NCBI GenBank assembly: GCA_020342235.1
Contig: CP073212.1
Location: forward strand, 1,054,001-1,118,000
Length of the DNA: 64,000 nucleotides
Direction: 5' to 3'
Origin: Saccharomycopsis phalli
Lineage: Eukaryota; Ascomycota; Saccharomycetes; Ascoideales; Saccharomycopsidaceae
The notes beneath the pieces were generated by a model. The model searched no databases. It had not been told where the DNA came from and saw only the letters and a program-made list of their open reading frames with translations. Made by a program: the position numbers and the translations under genes. Below are positions 10,401 through 20,696 of this stretch, one piece after another; positions within the stretch are counted from its first letter, which is position 1; each line of letters begins with the position of its first letter.

Positions 10401-10439
10401 GGTCGCTCTATACGGTCGCTCTATACGGTCGCTCTATAC
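10401..10439. repeat. 13-bp triple tandem repeat
   Basis: Three perfect copies of GGTCGCTCTATAC, followed by degenerate CTCTATACAC pieces. It lies roughly 180 bp beyond the SRAP stop codon. Confidence 0.85.
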
Positions 10440-10991
10440 ACTAACCGAGTGGCCACTCTATACACTCTTGGTATTTGATGGTAGTCGCCTGGGATTCACA
10501 CACAATGTTCAGAACTGCGTAGGGTCATGTAATTGGCAACATCGCATCCCAACAATTCGTATTTCAATCCAATCAGTATGTGTTTTGCATTTCAATCAAT
10601 ATGAGTATTACATTCCAATCACCATGAGTATTGCATTCCAATCAGTATTAGCATCCATCTCAACTTATGAAACTTGCTCAGGTGGACATTGGTAATTTTG
10701 CATCATACCGACAACTGTCTTGGATAATGGATTCTACCAATCCGCTTGGTCATGTTTCCTGGTCTTGACCTGCCAAGTAGGTCAGGAAATTTCTGACTGG
10801 TCATGGCGTGGTGGTATTGGTAGTCCGTTGACGGCATATTTGAGTATCCCGTTGCAGATTTGATCTGAGATTCGATCTCAAGCTTTGACTACAGTGGTCA
10901 AACCGGCAATATCACCTTGACACTCGATAATCACCTTGACATTCGACAATACCACCTTGAAATTATGCACAATCCCGCCAACACTACAACA

Positions 10992-11070
10992 CAGTTGCTC
11001 TTGACACAGCTCAGTTGCTCTTGACACAACACAGTTGCTCTTGACACAACACAGTTGCTCTTGACACTAG
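10992..11070. repeat. 20-bp tandem array, four units
   Basis: Four nearly identical head-to-tail units of CAGTTGCTCTTGACACAACA. There are no spacers, so it is a plain tandem repeat and not a CRISPR-like array. Confidence 0.9.
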
Positions 11071-12448
11071 TTAGTTACATATTGTCTTACTTATTCGTTT
11101 TACTAAAACCCTAGTCAAATCTTCAGCTACCCGCCGCCCTCGAGAAACATGCTGCGTACTACTTTCAAATAGACTTTCAAGACATCATCCCAAACCGTAA
11201 TAATTGTCATCGCTAACACCAAAAGGTTGTCAGCCTATCGCAGTGTTTGAGAATATATCACACTGTGTTTAAGACCGCCTCTATAATAAATTACACCATG
11301 TTTAAAAATAGATTCACTGCCTACAAGAAAAAGCCCAAATACATTCAGCCCAACTGCTTTTCCAACAGTGTCTCCCATAGACGTATTAGACAATTTGCAA
11401 ATCCATGGACAATCCCATGTGGCCCGACAGGCTAATCGACAGCAACAGTATACTGGAGATAAACCATATCCCCGTTTTCGACAATAATAAACTGAAACAA
11501 CGTATGTCTCACCCTTGTTGCGAAATCTGTTGCTATGTGCAAGTAGACTCCTGTGAGGTGGTTCCATCACAGCAGTGTATTCCTACAGAGCCCCTGGCAA
11601 AGCTTAACCTTTTCAACGAATTTGTGTGTGGTGTTAATACCTAGGGCGCAACTGCGGACTTAATAAGGTACCTACTGTCCTATACGGTTTGGTCCACAAA
11701 ACACCAACGCCAGGTGCCCATGTGGACTCAAGTTTATCTTGATCGCTCAGCATCTATAATAATGTAACCCAGATGAGCCAAGTATCTTATTGCTCCTTTT
11801 GGATTGAATACCGGCTGGGCAATGGTTGATTGCTTTTCCTATTCTAGTAGGATTTGTCTCTCATTGATGTTGAGAAATAAGCACAGCGGCTTTATCACGA
11901 CTCATTCTTGAGGTAACTTAAGACTTACGGCTACACTAGGCTGGCTCAAACCTTATCCCCATACTCTGCTGCATAGAATGAATTCTAAGCCACAACAATA
12001 AGTAACAAAAAGATGCTTGCGGTGCACTAGCTTTGGCACCAGGCACTCATTAGGATCCCTGCATATGTTTGGTGATACATGGTTTAATGGATGACTGGAT
12101 CATGAAATGATTTAAAAAGGAATGTAACTTTCTTTTTGTGATGGAATGATTGCATTTGGTTTTCCTGGTAAATCTTCACGAGCTAATCAAGATTACTCGT
12201 CTATTATATTAATCCTCTAATATGAGATGGCATGCGATACGATGTTGGTTCAATGGTGACATTTTATAACAATGTAGTTTGAATGTGTTGGGTGTATGAT
12301 TGTCGAATTGGGTTTCTGATTGTTGAATTGAGTTTATGGTCAAATTGGGTTTATATTTGAATTGAGTTTATTGATTGAATTGGTCAAGTGGTATTTGGTC
12401 TGACTGCATAAGGTTATTATTTCGGCAACTCTCCCGATTTGACGAATC

Positions 12449-12820
12449 TACGGTAAAAGTCTTAATAATAATAATAGTATTTATTTTTGTATTCGAAGGG
12501 CGGCCTGGCAGGTAGTCCCTCCGGGAGCGAGACTCCATAGCTCCTTCTGAGTCATCTCTCTTCAACGGCTCCTAAAAGATCAAGTCGAAAGTTTTTATCC
12601 CCATTCAAAGGGTTTTCTCTCGACTCCAAAATTAGCGACGCCGTCCTTAGTTTTTTAGATGGCGAAATATCAATTTCACCCAGGGAAATCCTGAGGCAGT
12701 ATTGCTGATTAAAACCCACATCAACTCTCAAATAGCCGTCTAGGATTAAACTTCAATTTGAGCAGCTGTATTGTTGATACATAGTACTTGTAGTGGTTGT
12801 GTAAGAAACCTGGTCGGCAA
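12449..12820 (-). mobile_element. SINE-like repeat family, copy A (rearranged)
   Basis: Starts with an AATAATAATAATAG tract followed by TATTTATTTTTGTATTC, as in copy C at 38.5 kb, and ends with TTGTGTAAGAAACCTGGTC, again as in copy C. The middle (about 12570-12700) contains the family core, with GTCGAAAGTTTTTATCC and the hairpin CGCCGTCC...GATGGCG. That core is inverted relative to the ends when compared with copies B and C, so this copy is composite or internally inverted. No coding potential; the frame at 12368-12565 is fortuitous. Similarity was judged by eye. Confidence 0.6.
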
Positions 12821-13382
12821 AACACTTTTCCAAGCCACTTTTCCTAGCCACTTTTCCAAGCGTGTGTGTATCAGCTGGTGTGGGCTTGCTCCGATGCATG
12901 TTACAGGCTCATGAGCCAATATGACTAGGGCAAAAACGAGTGGTTGGTTCGGTACAGCAACATCTGTCTATGGTTCCTGTATCAGATGCCGTGGCGAGTC
13001 TAGGTGAATTTCAAACTTGCTATGCAAATAGCTAAGGACAGTTGTATATGATTGATGAAACGAACGAGTCTTATGCCTCTTTGATACTTTACTTTTGGAA
13101 GCATAATTCCTGGATAACCACATGTCACAATGTTTTGAGTGGATTCATTTTCTGGTGGCATAATCATTCCAATGGTACCCAGAAATCAATTAATTGATAT
13201 TTCAGTTCTCTTTGCCAATGAGAAAATATCCATCCAAGGTGTTCCGAAGCAAATCATTCGCTGCCGTAGCAATTTGAAACTGACATTAGCTTTGAGGTAG
13301 CGATGTGAGGCATGATAAATATCCATGTCAAACCACCAGATCACTACAAATATTGATCATTCTTATCCACTTTTATTCATTA

Positions 13383-14654
13383 ATGAACACTTTAGCCATC
13401 TTTCACATTCTTTTAGCCATGCTCTTTATGGAGCTTGGCCTTGCGTCTCCGGTCGATGCTGCCCTTGTCGCTCGGAACAAGGGCACCATCGACCGGTTGC
13501 TCATATCTGGGAGTATTTTTTTTTTTTTTAATAATAATAATATTTATTTAAGGCTATAGCTATACTAGGCTCCCAGGGGAGATTGATACTTCGCCGTCTA
13601 TGACTAAGGACGGTGCTGCTATATAGTCGTCGAAAGAAAACTCTGCAACAGAGATAAAAAACTTTCGACCAGAGCTTGTAAATATGTAAGGTAATGAGCA
13701 TTGGAGGGGCAATGAGTTTTTCGCCTAGATCTTTGGAGGTAACTTTAGCTACCCCCTCCCCAAGGTACTAACTCGGTAGCCCTCCTAACGATATCTGGGA
13801 GTATGACAGGTGTAAATGCTCCGTATGTCAGACGGAAACAGGGCGGTTCGAATTTTTGTCTCGATGAACATACCAGAGACGTGGTTCTTGCGTACACATA
13901 TCTACCAAGAACCGAAAGTATCTTTATTCAAGGATTAGGACTGTCTCCATATGAGACGCTTCCTATTTCACCATTGATTTTTCACCGCCGAAACATTAAG
14001 GAGTTATTTTTGCCACAATCTACAGTATGGGATGCTGGCTGGATCCAGACATTTTGGGCAGATCCTATGAAAACTCCAGAGGAGGAGACTATCCGCCATA
14101 TTGATAATTTCACATCATTGAAACTGATATGCTATAACACAAATGGCATTTGGGATAATAATGAAACGTACCAGAAGTTGTTCGAATTAAAGGGGGCAAT
14201 GACCAATGATCAGATTAACAATTTTGAAAAGTTATATATCAAAGGAGAAAATGACGGGACTCTAAGACGAGCTGCCACTGACTACATGACAGCCATCGAT
14301 AACCTCTTTCGTGTCGATGGGCATCTTCGTGATGAAGTTCGATTCCGAAAGACGTTTAAAGTTGGCAATGTTTACAGCAAGACAGCCTTTAAGAATCGTT
14401 TGGAAAATTTTAAAAATGCAGAAGTTGTTGGAAAAATTACTAAAGGAGAGAACAATATGCGTCTTTGTAAGATTGAGCAGGTATTGGCTCATTACAGCCT
14501 CCAAAGTATTGGTCCAATCATGAAAGAAGGACATACTCTCGAGGACCGGGAGGCTCCAATAAATAAGCAATATGAAGATGAGTGTATAGCCACTTTTGGT
14601 TCATTGGATGACATGAATTACTGTTTCCCAGACAGGAATGAAAAATGCAACTGA
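13383..14654 (+). pseudogene. Gene for an unknown secreted protein, interrupted by a SINE-like insertion
   Basis: The left part starts at an ATG (13383) and encodes a typical signal peptide: MNTLAIFHILLAMLF followed by GLASPVDA. The right part (13803-14654) is an open frame of 283 codons that is Asn/Lys/Glu-rich, with several cysteines and no family I recognise. Copy B of the SINE-like family (13517-13790) lies between them, flanked by a perfect 14-bp direct repeat, so the two parts look like one former gene split by a recent insertion. The region is more AT-rich than the housekeeping genes. Whether either part is still expressed cannot be told from sequence. Function unknown. Confidence 0.55.
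13517..13790 (-). mobile_element. SINE-like repeat family, copy B, with 14-bp target-site duplication
   Basis: On the + strand it begins with a run of twelve T, then AATAATAATAATATTTATTT, meaning that read on the minus strand it ends in (ATT)n and poly-A, as retroposed RNAs do. ATATCTGGGAGTAT occurs immediately before (13503-13516) and after (13791-13804) as a perfect direct repeat. The body carries two hairpins: CGCCGTC...GACGGTG, and TCGAAAG...CTTTCGA around 13632-13671. The 274-bp length, tail and duplication fit a non-LTR-mobilised SINE or a 5'-truncated LINE end. It has no open frame of its own. The perfect duplication suggests it is young. Confidence 0.8.
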
Positions 14655-14705
14655 GGCTTGAATTTAGCGGGTTTAAATAAAGCGTAACGTGGAAATAAAT
14701 AGTAT

Positions 14706-14790
14706 CAACCAGATCCTAAAGGAACAAAACAAATAATTAAATAGTTTATAGTTCATCATAATACTATGTATAGTCAGACCAAAATATAAG
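14706..14790 (+). repeat. Dispersed repeat, inverted partner at 51.3 kb
   Basis: CTAAAGGAACAAAACAAA, then AATTAAATAGTTTATAGTT and ATACTATGT, then AAGCTACGACA, match the reverse complement of about 51310-51395 with scattered differences over some 84 bp. Downstream, both regions also contain a similar GGTTA.TTAACCACGACA near-palindrome. Possibly fragments of one mobile element; family unknown. Confidence 0.5.
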
Positions 14791-15310
14791 CTACGACAAC
14801 ATAACATTCTCCAATAGCATTGGAAAAATACCTCATTCTAATCAATGCCGTAGATCCGTGACATTTCACTGACGTTGACATTGCTTAAGCAAACTATTCT
14901 GTAGCGGTTATTTAACCACGACAGATGGGATAATCAAACTTGACAAGGGCAATCAGTCTTACATAATCGCTAGAAGCACCAGTTCAACAACACAACTGCT
15001 CAAATTGAAGTTTTTAATTCCAGGTAGCTGTATGAGGACTGGTAAAGAGTTTTCTTTTACAGGTCACTTGTTACACGTGAGTTAAGTATGAACTACAACG
15101 GGTATAATGACCAGGTTTATACATAAGGATCCTGGCAGCTATACTAAGACTTTATGTCGACGTCAATATCCTCGTCCATTGGGTGTGACATCGTTACAAA
15201 CTTATACTCAGATATTTAGTAAGTTATAGATGAGTTTTGTTCCTTTTATAATTGAATAATCGGAACGGTAGTGATGATTGAATTGATATTCTTAGATGCT
15301 TTTCCACTAC

Positions 15311-15393
15311 GGAAATATCTCTCCTTTTATAGTAGAAATATCTCTCCTTTATAGTAGAAATATCTCTCCTTTTATAGTGGAAATATCCTCTCA
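15311..15393. repeat. 24-25-bp tandem array, three to four units
   Basis: Units of GAAATATCTCTCCTTTTATA followed by GTA, with single-base slips between copies. No function seen. Confidence 0.85.
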
Positions 15394-16017
15394 TAAGTCT
15401 ATACACCCATGATTTTCACATCCCTTTATAACTGCATTAACTGCATTTTGTGCAGTTTGTGAGTTCATTCTAGCGGAGACCCAGCCTCCGTTATGGCGAA
15501 CAGATCTCTGTTATTGGTGAATTACTTGTGGTGTTCAACCTCAACACTTTAGCAGCTTGGCACCTAATAACAAGCTCCTCATTGAAAGCAAAAAATAAGC
15601 AAAGACGAGTTGAACTACACCAGTTGTTCGATGCCAGAATAAAACAATTGATTCCAAGGTTTGTAGAGTCATTCCAGCATTGTGGAAATTAAAACCATTT
15701 ATCCAAAGTTTTTTAGAGTCATTAAAACGTGGAAAATTCAACTGGTGAAATCTGCAACGCTTTTATTATACCTAGGTTGTATTTAACCATTATAATATCT
15801 ATGCCCAGCTTGTATGAAATATACAGATTAGCTATTGAAATTCTAAACGTACTATTTGACCTCTCAAGCCTTGTACAGAACAGTAATAATAACTAGGCTA
15901 CAAGTTGGTAAGTAGCTAATCCATATTCGCTTGACTATTCAAAGAGTGACTATTTATACTTGAAACAAACCTTGATATAGACAAGCCGCATTTGCCAGAA
16001 ACTGTACATCACTATAT

Positions 16018-17256
16018 CTAGACACCATTCTTGGCCTCTTCCGCCTTTCGCTCCTTCAACTGGGCAGCAGCCTTTTCCCGCTCAGCTCGGGTCCGGCGGC
16101 GTTCTTTCTTTCCCACATCCTTCTGAGCCTCGGCAACCAACTCCTCAAAGATTCGAGCCTCTTCGTTCTCATCATCTGTGCGAGTAGTCGCCTTGAATAT
16201 ACTTCCCAACTTCACCAAGGCCTCGGCGCGCTCAACACGCTTCTCCACGGAAACAGTCTTGTCATACAAAACCGCATCGCACACCCCCCTGACCGTGCTC
16301 TGGATCTCAAACTTCGACCCGTGCCAAGCTGCTGCCAACACTTTGCCCATGAGCAACTTCTCCATGGCAGCAATTTCCTCTGGGGTCGGCTCGGGAATGC
16401 CTTCCTCCTTTTCTTGCATCTTTGAGAACTCCTCCATCGTTGACTGGGCATCCAAGGCCGAGCTGATTGTCTTAAACGTGTCGCTAACCACGCCCGCCTT
16501 CTCCTTCACTGAGCCAAAGAAGGACCCGATTCCAAGGAACGTGCGTTGCGACTTGAGGAAAATGTGGCCCTTGGACACATAGATGTCGCCAATCGTGTGC
16601 AAGATATCCAATCCAAACGACTCGATCTTTAACCCATCGGCCTCTGCCTTGTACTTCTCCTCAAACGCATGGAGGCAGTTTGCATCCTTGGGCGACTCGG
16701 TCCACACAGACAACTTCAACACAAGGTTCTCCACCAATTTGCGCCGCGTCTCCTCCTTCTTCTTCCTGCTCTCGGCCTCGTACTTCTCCAACTCCTCTCG
16801 CTGCTTTGCCGTCAACTTGTCCTTGCCCTTTTTCTCTGCCTCCTCTTTGATCGCCTCCACCCGCTTCAAGTCCTCAATCGCAAGCAACTCGTCGGGACTG
16901 TCTGTCGTCGCAAGCTCCGCCTGTTTCGCCAAGTCTTTGAGCAACGTCAATTCGCCAATATAATCCTGGAACGCCTCGCCCCCAAAGATCATGGCAAAAT
17001 ACTCAGTGGCGTCCTCAAACCCTTGCTCAGGAACCGCTTGCTCCTTGCCATACTTGTCATACTTTTGTCGTAGTTCATCGCTAGATAAAACCTGGTACGC
17101 CTCTGTGATGCTCTGAAACTTTTCCTTGGCCTCAGCCGCAGGATTCTTGTCTGGATGATACTTTAAGGATAACCGCCGGTACGCTCTCTTGATCTGCTGC
17201 GGAGTGGAGGTCACATCCACCTCCAAGATCTGATAATAGCTGTCATCGACCACCAT
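16018..17256 (-). CDS. CAJ1: DnaJ/Hsp40 co-chaperone with DNAJ-X domain (Caj1/Djp1-like)
   Basis: An N-terminal J domain (residues 6-68) has the HPD tripeptide at 34-36, which stimulates Hsp70 ATPase. It runs directly into GKEQAVPEQGFEDATEYFAMIFGGEAF, the conserved junction of Caj1/Djp1-type proteins, followed by the helical DNAJ-X region and a charged coiled-coil and Lys/Arg/Glu-rich tail. The 412-residue length fits. The first in-frame ATG is at 17256. In S. cerevisiae, Djp1 acts in peroxisomal and mitochondrial protein import and Caj1 at membranes; which of the two this matches functionally is not settled, but sequence around the J-domain exit is closest to Caj1. A CACGTG lies about 30 bp upstream (17285-17290). 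Confidence 0.88.
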   Translation of the reverse strand: MVVDDSYYQILEVDVTSTPQQIKRAYRRLSLKYHPDKNPAAEAKEKFQSITEAYQVLSSDELRQKYDKYGKEQAVPEQGFEDATEYFAMIFGGEAFQDYIGELTLLKDLAKQAELATTDSPDELLAIEDLKRVEAIKEEAEKKGKDKLTAKQREELEKYEAESRKKKEETRRKLVENLVLKLSVWTESPKDANCLHAFEEKYKAEADGLKIESFGLDILHTIGDIYVSKGHIFLKSQRTFLGIGSFFGSVKEKAGVVSDTFKTISSALDAQSTMEEFSKMQEKEEGIPEPTPEEIAAMEKLLMGKVLAAAWHGSKFEIQSTVRGVCDAVLYDKTVSVEKRVERAEALVKLGSIFKATTRTDDENEEARIFEELVAEAQKDVGKKERRRTRAEREKAAAQLKERKAEEAKNGV

Positions 17257-17681
17257 GTTACTGTGATGCAACAAATTCCCGCTTATATGGTATCACGTGA
17301 AATACACGGGGCGCGCGTGTGACTAACGGGCTGTAGTCGGGTGTGCAACCCGTATATTTAACCAGGAAGTTTGTGTGGTGTAAAGTTGCTTGGATGGTTT
17401 GGAAAATGTAATTTAGGGACAAGTGCCATTTATAATGTGTTTGTGTGCATAGGCGCGTTTTACTGGGAGTCACATGGTTTTCATGTAGTCATGTGGAATA
17501 AGGGAGCTAGTTGATGTATTTTCCACGTTGATTTTTGGTTGGTTGACTGAATAGATCTGGTTAGTAGGATATGTAGTATTTTACCATCTTTACCAGGATA
17601 CAGAATCTCCCACGATCATCTTGTTGTCATGGATTTGCAACGAGTACCCGTAACACACTATTAATAGTCTGATTGTATGCT

Positions 17682-17822
17682 AGGCAAATATTGGTCATTT
17701 CATCAGCTCGTATCCCAGTCATTATGTTACATATACTGAATAGTACACTGGTATTGGTATTGTCTATGTTTTGGCAAACCTCTGAAGTAGAGAGGTGGAC
17801 TTTGACTCAGTTATCACAGTTT
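17682..17822 (+). repeat. Dispersed TATCCTAGT-core repeat, copy 3
   Basis: AGGCAAATATTGGTCATTTCA, then CAGCTCGTATCCCAGT and ATGTTACA, matches the family core. Further right, TATTGTCTA and GACTTTGACTCAGTTATCACA repeat the extended part of copy 1, with extra sequence between. Confidence 0.6.
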
Positions 17823-17913
17823 TGATTAGGTACTGTGCAATATTCACTTTGGGTATGTATACGGAGTCTACCATCTGGATCTACTATCTGGGTCTGCTAT
17901 ACTAGTAAGCATT

Positions 17914-17958
17914 TCATAATCCACTACACTAAATCCATAATCCACTACACTAAATCCA
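17914..17958. repeat. 22-bp tandem duplication
   Basis: Two adjacent copies of a unit containing ATAATCCACTACACTAAATC. Confidence 0.8.
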
Positions 17959-18664
17959 TTATTCTATAGACCATTGTATCAATCCCCCAGCCATTTGTTG
18001 AAATTTGTCTAAACCATAAACCATCTCGCTCAGACAATTGGACATTCCATCTTTAGCATCAAGGTGAAATTCCCGCAATTTTCAGTTAATCAATGAGTAC
18101 ACTATCAAATTTTGACATACAGTACACCAAATCTTGACATATAGTACACTAAATCTTGAAAGTCTAGTAGGAATAACCACATTTCAAACATTACCACAAT
18201 TCCAATTGGCAAGACATGATTACTCCAACGCTCCATCACTCTGATATTCAGAAAATGGTTTCAGAGCACGAGGAATACAAGACCGTCTACAAGAAGTTGC
18301 ATGGTCTTTTTTACCATACACAACATTTAACTTTCCAAGCTGACTCTTGCCGCAGAGTAATACATTGAAAGTCTGTCAACTATAATCGGTTGTAGCTTAC
18401 CAGAACGCTGGCACGATGCTTCCTTACTGAGATCCTGTGACTAGGCTTGTATGTGGTACTAGTATTATAGAGCAAGTTATATCTAATGACAGTGACAGGC
18501 TATTCTCTTCCATAATGACAGACTATTCTCACAACAGCAGTAAACTAAACTAAAAGAAATCATCTTCTCTATACCTAGACAGAGTTATCTCAATACGTTC
18601 CATTCCAGCAAGATAGCACTTGACAACGGAGGAGCCATGTTTACTGGCATCTGAGAAAATATAT

Positions 18665-18834
18665 GATTTCAATACAATTGGTGACCAATCGATTTCAATA
18701 CAATTGGTGACCAATCGATTTCAACAAAATTGGTGGCTAATCGATTTCAACACAAATTGGGTGTATATTACCATCTATTTCAATACAATTGGTGTACAAT
18801 CCATTTCAACAAAATTGGTGTACAATCCATTTCA
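18665..18834. repeat. 27-30-bp minisatellite downstream of the uS5m gene
   Basis: About six units of the form ATTTCAACAAAATTGGTG followed by TACAATCC or ACCAATCG. It sits just beyond the stop of the minus-strand ribosomal-protein gene and is followed by a short CACAACTGCCCAATCAACAT duplication. Confidence 0.88.
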
Positions 18835-18905
18835 CAACTGCCCAATCAACATCACAACTGCCCAATAAACTACAATCCCCGCACACTATATTCAGTCTAT
18901 TTACA

Positions 18906-19883
18906 TCATGTACTGTAATACGTCTTTCTCAAGTCCACCACCTTCTTGCCACGGGCCAAAGCCAACTCATGCAAGCTCTTTTGCTGCGTCAATGCCTCCA
19001 ACACACCCTTGGAAATGTTCATACCGTTTCTGCTCTTGTACACCTTTGCACTCAAGTCCTTGATCCCCGCAAGCTGACAAATTTCGTAAATGTGATGATT
19101 CACCCGCAAACCAAATCCCGGAGGAGAAGGCCGCAAAAACAACTTCACTCCATGGTACCGGTGGTCGATATTACCCAAAATCGTGCGGTTCTCCATGCGA
19201 GGAACATGCTGGAGATTCTTCATGGCATTCCACGTTGCCTGTTGAAGCGACACCGAGACTCCGGCACGTGACCGACCTTCTCCAAGGCCGACCATACCAT
19301 TTTTGTCGCCAACCACTACTAAAGAGTAGAATTTTGGAATCTTACCCTTTCTTGTCTGTTGGGACGTCCGTTTGAGCACAAGCACACTGCGTTCCAACTT
19401 CAGAAGGTACTCGGCCGAAAGCCCAGTGAGACTCTCCAACTGTTCGAACATCACCCGGTTGGCAGATTTGCCATCCTCTTGGATCCGCGCGCCCTCGGGG
19501 ATATCCGGCTCTTCTAGTTCTTGGAACGGCCGGGAAAAGTCTGTCTGCTCGACCTTCAAGTGGTCCCAGAACCGATCACGCTTGCTGAAATCGTGCAAAT
19601 ATGGAGGCGAGAATTTGCCAGAAAGCCGCCGTTTTGACCAGTGCTTCTCGTCAATTGCCGTCTCGGCCGCTTTGATCGATTCAATGAGCTCGGGCGAGTA
19701 GAATTTGGCAAGCTGTTTGAGGTGTTCGCTGTGGACATTTTCTGGCGGAGTTGGGCTTGTGGTGTCGCAACAGCGGGTCAGAAGCGAAAACTGTCGCGAG
19801 ACGCCTGCAAAACGGCTAGATAGAGGGACAAAAGGACCGGCAAACGGTCTTTTCGTGAGACTAGCCACTGCTCGGCACTTCAT
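18906..19883 (-). CDS. MRPS5: Mitochondrial small-subunit ribosomal protein uS5m
   Basis: 325 residues from the first in-frame ATG (19883). A basic, hydroxylated N-terminus (MKCRAVASLTKRPFAGPF) suits a mitochondrial presequence. The C-terminal half carries the ribosomal S5 signature: SVLVLKRTSQQTRKGKIPKFYSLVVVGDKNGMVGLGEG is the S5 N-terminal double-stranded RNA-binding-like fold, and the later GFGLRVNHHIYEICQLAGIKDLSAKVYKS is the S5 C-terminal domain. It belongs to the mitoribosome small subunit. The open frame extends 27 bases further, but only from a TTG. Confidence 0.93.
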   Translation of the reverse strand: MKCRAVASLTKRPFAGPFVPLSSRFAGVSRQFSLLTRCCDTTSPTPPENVHSEHLKQLAKFYSPELIESIKAAETAIDEKHWSKRRLSGKFSPPYLHDFSKRDRFWDHLKVEQTDFSRPFQELEEPDIPEGARIQEDGKSANRVMFEQLESLTGLSAEYLLKLERSVLVLKRTSQQTRKGKIPKFYSLVVVGDKNGMVGLGEGRSRAGVSVSLQQATWNAMKNLQHVPRMENRTILGNIDHRYHGVKLFLRPSPPGFGLRVNHHIYEICQLAGIKDLSAKVYKSRNGMNISKGVLEALTQQKSLHELALARGKKVVDLRKTYYST

Positions 19884-20696
19884 GTTGTGTTGCACTCTGA
19901 AAAATTTCAATGAAAAGTGAACTGGTTATGGGCGATGGGCGGGTATCGGATTGGTACGTTTGAGTGATGATTTATAATAATATTTATGGGTAACGATTAA
20001 TATATCAAAGGTTGTAGTTTGCAAGTGGAAATGATTTAGAACTGGTTTTGCCATTTGGTGATGTGATAATGGCGGTATTTATCCATTTGTGAGTTGAATC
20101 TCGCAATAATCTCTAATCACATCATTCACATTAAGCTCATTCAATAAGCTCATTCAATACTCATTCAATATAACAAACCTTTTATTCCAGCAAACCTTTT
20201 AATTCAATAAACCTCACAATTGAACCACTATATACATGTCCAATGCTTTTAGACTAAATGAACTCACACTGGACCACCAAGTGTCCAAGCACAAAGGCCT
20301 GGTAATTGCCTTGTCAAAAATATAACCACCAGGAATATAAAAGCCGAGGTGTTTAAATCCAAGGACCAGCCTTTATTTCATGAGCAAGTATAGTAAATAC
20401 CCAACTCTAACAGGAGCAACATCAGTGACACTGATGTCTTAGAATATACATCTTAGAATATTCATCTTAGAATATACGTCAACGTGAATGCCTTATAATA
20501 TACACTACACCTTAATATACTCTCCACCTTATTATACTCTACACCTTATTATACGTAAACGCCTTATAATATACTTCTACACTATATAATACAACTAGGC
20601 CAACTATGGATACAAAAGCATACTCCAGAGGGAATCATGCTCAGTGTGTTTGCTGCTCCTTTACAACTTCTTCTTCTCAGCTTCTTCTCAGCTTCC
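19884..20696. other. Intergenic region with degenerate repeats
   Basis: Contains presumed promoter sequence of the uS5m gene and, at about 20430-20595, a degenerate array of CTTAGAATATACAT and CACCTTATTATACTCTA units just past the GPC1 stop. No gene seen. Confidence 0.45.

Larger units (their letters stand above)
10225..12448. other. Gene-free interval with short tandem repeats
   Basis: No gene is supportable. It contains a 13-bp triple repeat (10401-10439), a 20-bp array (10992-11070) and otherwise AT-rich sequence with a few short frames that have no recognisable product. Confidence 0.5.
14655..16017. other. AT-rich gene-free interval
   Basis: No gene seen. About 14706-14790 resembles, in inverted orientation, 51310-51395. 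A 24-bp tandem array lies at 15311-15393. The rest shows nothing recognisable. Confidence 0.45.
17257..18905. other. 1.6-kb gene-free interval with repeats
   Basis: Contains the upstream region of the CAJ1-like gene (CACGTG at about 17285), dispersed-repeat copy 3 (17682-17822), a short duplication (17914-17958), two GACATA.AGTACAC.AAATCTTGA pieces around 18115-18160, and the minisatellite downstream of the uS5m gene. No gene seen. Confidence 0.45.

Noticed and set aside
10992-11070. Regular 20-bp array considered as CRISPR-like
   Set aside because: Units are directly adjacent without spacers and the genome is eukaryotic.
13766-13809. TACTAAC in SINE-like copy B, which might make the insertion a spliced intron
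   Set aside because: TACTAAC is the yeast branch-point sequence, but there is no canonical 5' splice site at the left edge, the motif is not shared by the other copies, and the flanking direct repeat is better explained by insertion.
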